Source of the DNA: Candidatus Rokuibacteriota bacterium
GTDB taxonomy: Bacteria; Methylomirabilota; Methylomirabilia; Rokubacteriales; CSP1-6
Direction: 5' to 3'
DNA: 64,000 bases
Assembly: GCA_016200085.1 (NCBI GenBank)
Contig: JACQFL010000032.1
Location: 107,592-171,591 of the forward strand
Part shown: in pieces, positions 57,067 through 64,000 of the stretch
Layout of the letters: every line of letters begins with the position of its first letter
Numbering within the stretch: position 1 is the stretch's first letter
Program-made: the position numbers and the translations under genes
The notes under the pieces: model-generated
The model's input: only the letters and a program-made list of their open reading frames with translations
Told to the model about the DNA's origin: nothing
Databases searched by the model: none

Positions 57067-57987
57067 GTGGACTTCGTGAAATCGATTCCCCTCCTGTCGA
57101 ATCTCCTCCTCGTCGAGCGAAACGGGATGACCTTCCTCGATGCCCTGCCCATTCTTCAAAATGGGATCCTGGCCGGGCTGCTGGTGGCGCTGGTGAGCGC
57201 CTTCCTGGGCGTCTACGTGATCCTCAAGCGGATCGTGTTCGTCAGCGCGGCGATCTCCCAGGTCTCCTCCCTCGGCGTCGCCTGCGCCTTCCTGGTCGCC
57301 ACCCTCTTCGGACGTCACGCCAGCGAGGTGAAGTCGCAGTTCCTGAGCGGGCCCGGGGCGACCTCGGTCGTGTTTGCCTGTGTGGCGGCGATGCTGCTGG
57401 CCCGGCAAGTGAGCGAGAAGCGGATCACGCGGGAGAGTATCCTGGGCATCGGGTACCTCCTGCCCGCCGGTCTCACCTTGCTGATTCTCGACGTGCTGAG
57501 CGCCGAGGCGCACGCCATCGAGGACATTCTCTTCGGCAACTCGGTCTTCGTCTCCGTGGAGCAGGTGCGGGTGCAAGCGGTGACCGCGGTGGCGGTGCTG
57601 CTGATCCACCTGCTCCTCTACAAGGAGTTCATCTTCACCTCGCTGGATCCCGAGACGGCCACGGCGTGCGGCATGAGAACGCGGCTCTTCAACCGGATCC
57701 TGCTCCTGACCATCGCGTTCACGATCTCCGTGTCCATCATGTCCATCGGGGCGCTGCCCGTCTTTGCCTTCATGGTCATCCCGGCCTCGGCGGCCTTGAC
57801 GCTCACGGAGCGGCTCGGAAGGGCGTTTCTCCTGTCGGTCGTGTTCGGGGTGTCGGCCGCCCTCGTCGGGTTCTATCTGTCCTTCGTCTTCTCGCTGCCG
57901 ACCGGGCCCGCCATGCTGACCACGGCCGGGCTCTTTCTCATCCCGGGCGGCCTCAAGGCGCTCCTGCAGCGGTGGCGGGTCGCCTGA
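57067..57987 (+). CDS. metal ABC transporter permease (ZnuB-like)
   Basis: A 306-residue ABC-3 family permease with about eight or nine helices, including the conserved GVYVILKRIVFVSAAISQVS and SIGALPVFAFMVIPASAAL. It forms the membrane channel for Zn2+ or a similar metal. GTG 57067 is two bases after the ATPase stop. Confidence 0.92.
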   Translation: MDFVKSIPLLSNLLLVERNGMTFLDALPILQNGILAGLLVALVSAFLGVYVILKRIVFVSAAISQVSSLGVACAFLVATLFGRHASEVKSQFLSGPGATSVVFACVAAMLLARQVSEKRITRESILGIGYLLPAGLTLLILDVLSAEAHAIEDILFGNSVFVSVEQVRVQAVTAVAVLLIHLLLYKEFIFTSLDPETATACGMRTRLFNRILLLTIAFTISVSIMSIGALPVFAFMVIPASAALTLTERLGRAFLLSVVFGVSAALVGFYLSFVFSLPTGPAMLTTAGLFLIPGGLKALLQRWRVA

Positions 57988-58024
57988 CGGTCATCGGACG
58001 GTCTGGATCGAGCGGAGGTCGACG

Positions 58025-59212
58025 TTGACACACCATCAGCCCCTCAGGGCGTTCGCGAGGTCGCGGCCTTTTTCCGGGTGCACGCGCACGGTTCTCGTGG
58101 GACTCTTCGTGTACTTCGCGCGGGTGCTGCCGGTGTGTCTCGTCGCAGCGCCATCATGGGTCGCGTTGGCCCACGGATCTCAAGTCGACGACGGGCTCGC
58201 GGAGGCCCTTCGCCTGACTCGAGAGGCCACCGTGCTTCACAGTTCCGGAAAGTTCTCGGAGGCTGTTTCACTCGCCCAGCGTGCGCTCGCGATCCGGATG
58301 AACGCCCTGGGCCTGGAGCACCCCCACGTGGCCGCGAGCCTCGACACCCTGGCCGGGCTCTACCGCGCCCAGGGCAAGTACGCGGAGGCCGAGCCGCTCT
58401 ATCGGCGTGCGCTGGCCATCGGAGAGAAGACTCTGGGGCCGGAGCACCAGGGCGTGGCGGCGAGCCTCAACAACCTGGCCGGGCTCTACCACGCCCAGGG
58501 CAAGTACGCGCAGGCCGAGCCGCTCTATCAGCGCGCGCGCGCCATCGGGGAGAAGATCCTGGGGCCGGAGCACCCGAACGTGGCGGCGAGCCTCAATAAC
58601 CTGGCGCTGCTGTACGACGCTCAGGGGAAGTATGCGAAGGCCGAGCCGCTCCAGCGGCGCGCGCTGGCCATCCAGGAGAAGGCTCTGGGGCCAGAGCATC
58701 CGGACGTCGCCGCGAGCCTCAACAACCTCGCAGAGCTCTACCACGCCCAGGGCAAGTACCCCGAGGCCGAGCCGCTCTATCAGCGCGCGCTCACGATCAG
58801 GGAGAAGGCGCTGGGACCGGACCACCCGGCCGTGGCCGGGAGCCTCAACAGCCTGGCAGAGCTCCACCAGGCGCAGGGCAAGTACGCCGAGGCCGAGCTC
58901 CGCTCTCGGCGCGCGCTGGCCATCCTGGAAAAAGCGCTGGGACCGGACCACCCGGACGTGGCGACGGTCCTCGACGGCCTGGGCGGGCTCTACCAGGCGC
59001 AGGGCAAGTATTTGCATGCCGAGCCGCGGTATCGGCGCGCGCTGGCCATCTTGGAGAAGGCGCTGGGCCCCGAGCACCCGAACGTGGCCGCCGTCCTGCA
59101 GAACTTCGCCGGCTTGCTGAGAAAGACGAACCGGACGGCCCAGGCAGCGGAAATGGAGGCTCGCGCGAGGACGATCACCGCCAAGCACGCCCGGACGGCC
59201 CTGCCGAAGTGA
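58025..59212 (+). CDS. secreted TPR protein with seven 42-residue (kinesin light chain-type) repeats
   Basis: A 395-residue protein: an N-terminal hydrophobic leader followed by tandem TPR_12 units with the pattern EHPxVAASLNNLAxLYxAQG. TTG 58025 is the listed start, 38 bases after the permease stop. The repeats fall at a strict 126-base interval, so recent unit duplication is likely. Role unknown; perhaps a periplasmic scaffold for the metal system. Confidence 0.8.
   Translation: MTHHQPLRAFARSRPFSGCTRTVLVGLFVYFARVLPVCLVAAPSWVALAHGSQVDDGLAEALRLTREATVLHSSGKFSEAVSLAQRALAIRMNALGLEHPHVAASLDTLAGLYRAQGKYAEAEPLYRRALAIGEKTLGPEHQGVAASLNNLAGLYHAQGKYAQAEPLYQRARAIGEKILGPEHPNVAASLNNLALLYDAQGKYAKAEPLQRRALAIQEKALGPEHPDVAASLNNLAELYHAQGKYPEAEPLYQRALTIREKALGPDHPAVAGSLNSLAELHQAQGKYAEAELRSRRALAILEKALGPDHPDVATVLDGLGGLYQAQGKYLHAEPRYRRALAILEKALGPEHPNVAAVLQNFAGLLRKTNRTAQAAEMEARARTITAKHARTALPK
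58316..59150 (+). repeat. 126-base tandem repeat array encoding TPR units
   Basis: Units begin at 58316, 58442, 58568, 58694, 58820, 58946 and 59072, each starting GAG/GAC-CAC. The first few are very similar at the DNA level; the last is partial. Copy number could vary by recombination or be misassembled. Confidence 0.8.
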
Positions 59213-59381
59213 CAACGCGCGTGGAAGAGTTGAAGCGGCGGCCAGGCTCGACGGGAAGCGTCAGTTCGGGCGTCGGAAAGGCATGAGACCGAGCTGACGG
59301 GCGCCGCCGCGGACCTGCCGGCCGGCCGTGACTGGCTCGGCCACGAAACCTGCGCCCGCGATGATCGGGCGCTAGCGATTC

Positions 59382-60428
59382 TCAGTCGTGGGAGTGCTTC
59401 GGTAGGCCGTCATGGGCGTGCTCGCCGATCCGGTGGTGACGGTCGCCGCCCTGTCCGTACGGGTCGACATGGACCGTCACCCCGCCCAGGTGCGGAAGGT
59501 GATGAAGCAACTGGTGGCGGACCTCCCGTGCGATGTCGTGTCCCTCGGACACTGACAACCCACCGGCTACGGTCACGTTCACCTCAGCGTGAATCCGGTG
59601 TCCGATCCATCGGGCCCGCACGTCGCTGACGCCCTCGACGCGAGGCACATGGCCAGCGGCGTGCTCGATCGCTTGCAGCGTCTCGGAATCCATGCCGTCA
59701 AGCATACGGAGGAAGATAGCCCGCGCGGATTGCCAGACAAGCACGAAGATCGCCGCCGAGATTGCGAGGCCTACGAGCGGGTCGGCAAGCGGATAACCGA
59801 GCCAGACGCCGACCGCGCCAACGAAAACCGCCAGACTCGTCCATCCATCAACGCGGGCGTGGTAGCCATCGGCGATCAATGCCGCGCTACCGATCTGCCG
59901 CCCGACGCGGATGCGGAACAGCGCGACCGCCTCATTCCCGACGAATCCGACGATTGATGCGGCCATGACGGCCCACAGCAGCGTGACAGATTGAGGATGG
60001 AAGATTCTTTGCACCGATTCGTAGGCGGCCACCAGCGCACTCGTCAGGATGGTGACGATTACGGCCAGGCCCGCGAAGTCCTCCACCCGACCCAATCCAT
60101 ATGTGAACCGCCGTGTCACGCGACGCCGCGCGAGCCAAAACGCGATCCCGAGCGGGATCGCGGTCGCGGCGTCCGCGAAGTTGTGAATCGTGTCCGCGAG
60201 GAGTCCGACACTCCCCGAGGCGATCACAACGATGACCTGCACGAAGGCAGTCACGAACAGCCCTACGAACGACCACTTCAGCGCCCACAGCCCGCGGTCG
60301 TTCGACGCGATGGACGGATCGACCACTCCGTGCGAGTGGCCGTGGCGCTGCGCGTGATGACGGTCATGGTGGTGTCCGCGGTCGTGCGAATCGGAATTGC
60401 CGTGTTCGTGCTCGTGCGGATCTTTCAT
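59382..60428 (-). CDS. cation diffusion facilitator (CzcD/ZitB-like) exporter
   Basis: A 348-residue six-helix CDF protein with a His-rich cytoplasmic N-terminus (MKDPHEHEHGNSDSHDRGHH), the metal-site motifs LLADTIHNFADAA and DGYHARVDGWTSL (HxxxD pairs), and a C-terminal cytoplasmic metal domain with a His-rich tail. It expels Zn2+, Cd2+ or Co2+ by proton exchange. ATG 60428 is used; an upstream frame adds no similarity. It lies downstream of the kinase on the same strand. Confidence 0.92.
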   Translation of the reverse strand: MKDPHEHEHGNSDSHDRGHHHDRHHAQRHGHSHGVVDPSIASNDRGLWALKWSFVGLFVTAFVQVIVVIASGSVGLLADTIHNFADAATAIPLGIAFWLARRRVTRRFTYGLGRVEDFAGLAVIVTILTSALVAAYESVQRIFHPQSVTLLWAVMAASIVGFVGNEAVALFRIRVGRQIGSAALIADGYHARVDGWTSLAVFVGAVGVWLGYPLADPLVGLAISAAIFVLVWQSARAIFLRMLDGMDSETLQAIEHAAGHVPRVEGVSDVRARWIGHRIHAEVNVTVAGGLSVSEGHDIAREVRHQLLHHLPHLGGVTVHVDPYGQGGDRHHRIGEHAHDGLPKHSHD

Positions 60429-60474
60429 CGCGCACCCCCACGTGTATTGTCCCATGCCGCACGGATCATCGCGC

Positions 60475-60494
60475 TGCCCGCGTCGTCGCGGGCA
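60475..60494 (-). terminator. short hairpin between the kinase and CDF genes
   Basis: GCCCGCG-loop-CGCGGGC with a flanking T-A pair makes an eight-pair stem (loop TCGT). No U tract follows. It could attenuate kinase-to-CDF read-through or be part of a leader for the exporter. Confidence 0.3.
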
Positions 60495-60577
60495 ACTCGC
60501 TGGAGAGTTCGTGAGGCGCTCCCCACCCGAGCAGAACATTTGGAGCGCTCCCTGAAGGCTCAGCGAGGCTGGCGAAA

Positions 60578-61987
60578 TCAGGAGGCGAGCGGCAGCCGGA
60601 TCCGGAAGGTGGCTCCACTGCCGCGGGCACTGGTCACGGTGATTCTCCCACCCTGCCCTTCGACGAGTGCGCGGCAAATCGCCAATCCCAGACCGACGCC
60701 GGGCGCCTCCATGTGGTGGGCGGCACTTCCCCGGTAGAACCTCTCGAAGAGCCGGGGCATCTCGTCCTCGGGGATTCCCGGACCGGTATCGGACACCGCG
60801 ACCACCGCCGAGCTTCCCTCGATCGCGACGCCGACGGTGACGTCACCGCCCGGGGGCGAGAACTTGACCGCGTTGTCCAGTACGTTCGCGACGACATGGC
60901 TCAACGCGGCCGGGGCAACGTTCACGGCCAGCTCCGGCGGGATATCCATCACCAGCGCCACGTTTCGGTGAAGTGCCTGGGGGCCCAGACGTTTCACCGC
61001 CTCGTGGAGAATCGATATCAAGTCCACTGACCGCGGCGCCTCGGGCGGTCCCCCTGCGTCCAGGCGAGCCAGGATGAGCAGCTCATCGGTCAGGTGAGAG
61101 AGTCGCTCGACCTCGCCCAGGCACGACTGCAGCGCTTCCTCGTACTCGGCGCGTTCTCGTGGCCGGCGCAACGTCACCTCAAGTTCCGCGCGGAGGCGCG
61201 AGAGGGGCGACCGGAACTCGTGAGAGGCATCCGCGGTGAAGCGACGCTGAGCTTCGAAGCTCTCCTCGATGCGAGCAAGCATGTCGTTGAGCGTCTCGAC
61301 CAGGCGCGCCATCTCATCCTGAGTGCCCGGATGCGGCAGCCGCTCGGCGAGCGCGGACTCCCCGATCATCCTCGCGCGCCCGACGATCTGATCAATCGGA
61401 CGCAGGACCGTCCGCGCCAGCATGGCGCCCGTCAGCACGACTGCGCCGAGAATACTTGCCGACGCCGTGAGAAAGAGGATGCGCGCCAAGCGCACCGTGG
61501 CATTGGTGTCGGCGAGTGAGGTTCCAACCTGAATCGCATAGACCTGACCACCCAGCTGGACGGGAAAAGAGAGAAGTCGCACCGGTTCGCCGCCGAAATC
61601 GTCCAGGGTCTCGAAGACCTTTTCGCCGGTGCGCAACCTTGCCAGGAGGGACGCTGACGTCGGAAGATGCGCGGTGCCCAAGTTCGCGCTGCGGGCGATG
61701 ATTCGGCTGTCCAGGTCCACGACACTGTACTGGATGAATTTGTCGAGCCGGGGAAAGGACGGCGGCCCCGTGCCTGGGGACATTTCATGGATGTGGAGCG
61801 GGTGGCTCAAGTCGGCCGCCGTGGCGTTGGCTTCCGTGAGGGCCAGATCCAGGAGCGCCCGGTCAACTTGGCCGAGCACCATGCGGGAAAACGCCCAGTC
61901 GGCGCCGAGCGACGCCGTCGCCAGGATGAGGCCGACGGACACGACGTGCCGAACGAAGACTCTTCGCTTGAGAGTGAGCCGGATCAC
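60578..61987 (-). CDS. sensor histidine kinase
   Basis: A 469-residue kinase: two membrane helices flanking a periplasmic sensor, a HAMP segment, the phospho-acceptor box FTADASHEFRSPL, N box NVLDNAVKFSPPGG, and G boxes DTGPGIPEDEM and GVGLGLAICRALV. GTG 61987 (VIRLTLKRRVFVRHVV) is chosen because sequence upstream is low-complexity. No response regulator is adjacent; the unpaired OmpR-type regulator at 52143 is the natural partner (inference). The CDF exporter is 149 bases downstream on the same strand. Confidence 0.9.
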   Translation of the reverse strand: MIRLTLKRRVFVRHVVSVGLILATASLGADWAFSRMVLGQVDRALLDLALTEANATAADLSHPLHIHEMSPGTGPPSFPRLDKFIQYSVVDLDSRIIARSANLGTAHLPTSASLLARLRTGEKVFETLDDFGGEPVRLLSFPVQLGGQVYAIQVGTSLADTNATVRLARILFLTASASILGAVVLTGAMLARTVLRPIDQIVGRARMIGESALAERLPHPGTQDEMARLVETLNDMLARIEESFEAQRRFTADASHEFRSPLSRLRAELEVTLRRPRERAEYEEALQSCLGEVERLSHLTDELLILARLDAGGPPEAPRSVDLISILHEAVKRLGPQALHRNVALVMDIPPELAVNVAPAALSHVVANVLDNAVKFSPPGGDVTVGVAIEGSSAVVAVSDTGPGIPEDEMPRLFERFYRGSAAHHMEAPGVGLGLAICRALVEGQGGRITVTSARGSGATFRIRLPLAS

Positions 61988-62090
61988 GGACCCGAGGGCC
62001 CTACCATGGAGCCGCCTGCCCGAACCGCAGGGACGGCCAGCCGGCTCGCGTCCCGAAAGTGCGCGGCCTTGCGATCGTCCTCGATGACGA

Positions 62091-62159
62091 GAGTTCGAGG
62101 GGGTCACCCCCCGCGCGCGTGGACAGCCGGGGGAGTTCGAGGGGGCTCGCCCCCCTCGA
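62091..62159 (-). terminator. tandem G/C hairpins after citramalate synthase
   Basis: TCGAGGGGG pairs with CCCCCTCGA at 62137-62159, a nine-pair stem ending three bases past the cimA stop. A second GGGGG-CCCCC stem lies at 62099-62111. Both follow the direct repeat GAGTTCGAGGGGG (62091 and 62133). Likely terminators or members of a dispersed repeat. Confidence 0.55.
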
Positions 62160-62161
62160 CC

Positions 62162-63730
<1,569 letters not shown>

Positions 63731-64000
63731 GCCGGCACCCTCGTCTTCCGCTCGCCTCGGACGGCAGGGCCCCGGCCCCGCGACGTCCTGCGGCTCAGAC
63801 CGCCCGCGCGCGAGATATCCTGTGATGATGCGGCAGGACCGCGGGAGGTGTCAAATTCAGGTTCTTCCGGGTTTGGCGTGGGTCACGTCTAGGACGACGA
63901 GGCCAACGTTAGGCTCGGACGGCGTCGGCTCTGGTGCCTGGCGCCGATACATGGCGGCGTACGTCCTTGCGCCGCGACAGGACGCCGGAGTGGCGCCGCA
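63731..64000. other. 270-base edge region without a recognised gene
   Basis: A plus-strand frame from about 63825 stays open to the window edge, but I see no similarity, and a minus-strand frame here is equally open. It may be the 3' end or start of a gene that lies mostly outside the window. Confidence 0.3.

Noticed and set aside
63825..64000. Plus-strand gene start at the right edge
   Set aside because: The frame is open but short, without motif or ribosome site, and the opposite strand is equally open; not enough to call.

Overview
The window is very GC-rich, densely packed bacterial chromosome. Genes sit in long co-directional runs, and stops and starts often overlap (ATGA, GTGA, TGATG). 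The gene content is chromosomal: type II fatty acid synthesis, a complete System I cytochrome c maturation set, ligA, a pentose phosphate operon and many ABC solute-binding proteins. This mix suits a Gram-negative uncultured soil or subsurface lineage such as Candidatus Rokubacteria (Methylomirabilota). That placement is inference from gene content and style; there is no rRNA marker here. I found no tRNA, rRNA, CRISPR array, insertion sequence or prophage.

Layout. 1-3639 (-): a zinc alcohol dehydrogenase with an in-frame UGA at its catalytic cysteine, a peptide-type solute-binding protein and a flavin amine oxidase cut by the window edge. 3793-4782 (+): a TrpX-type solute-binding protein. 4808-8215 (-): a tight operon of a small protein, a YHS protein, a methyltransferase, a glutaminyl-cyclase-like M28 enzyme, an HpcH/HpaI aldolase and a broken carboxymuconolactone decarboxylase-family gene. 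8278-8820 (+): a NUDIX hydrolase. 8756-14797 (-): a glutamine synthetase-like enzyme, an SDR and a complete ABC importer. 15190-15577: G/C-rich hairpins and a large imperfect inverted repeat. 15575-23229 (-): an M50 protease and the DUF177-rpmF-plsX-fabH-fabD-fabG-acpP-fabF-rnc-like operon, from a near-consensus promoter that diverges from htpX-ccmA-ccmB.

25651-35190 (-) is a carbon operon: G6PDH fused to a cyclic-nucleotide-binding domain, a transketolase-transaldolase-phosphoglucose isomerase fusion, a short 6-phosphogluconate dehydrogenase, fructose bisphosphatase and a truncated class I aldolase. Together they form most of an oxidative pentose phosphate cycle that returns carbon to glucose 6-phosphate. 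35175-37932 is an eroded stretch with two signal-peptide stubs, two secreted proteins and a broken chromate transporter. 38193-43260 (+) holds ccmCDEFGHI, separate from ccmAB. 43264-49150 holds a DtxR-type regulator with an amber codon, ligA, a kelch protein, a HEAT/TPR protein, an RraA-like protein and a GNAT enzyme. 49322-50980 is a Tat-exported solute-binding protein.

50986-61987 is a metal (probably zinc) homeostasis island: HupE/UreJ-like protein, response regulator, outer-membrane barrel, two ZnuA-like binding proteins, ZnuC, ZnuB, a TPR protein, a cation-efflux pump and a histidine kinase. A three-repeat OmpR/PhoB-type operator lies before the barrel gene. 62162-63730 (-) is citramalate synthase.

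Two wider patterns stand out. Several genes appear to start at CTG right at the upstream stop codon. Several others are cut by internal deletions, which could be real decay or assembly error.
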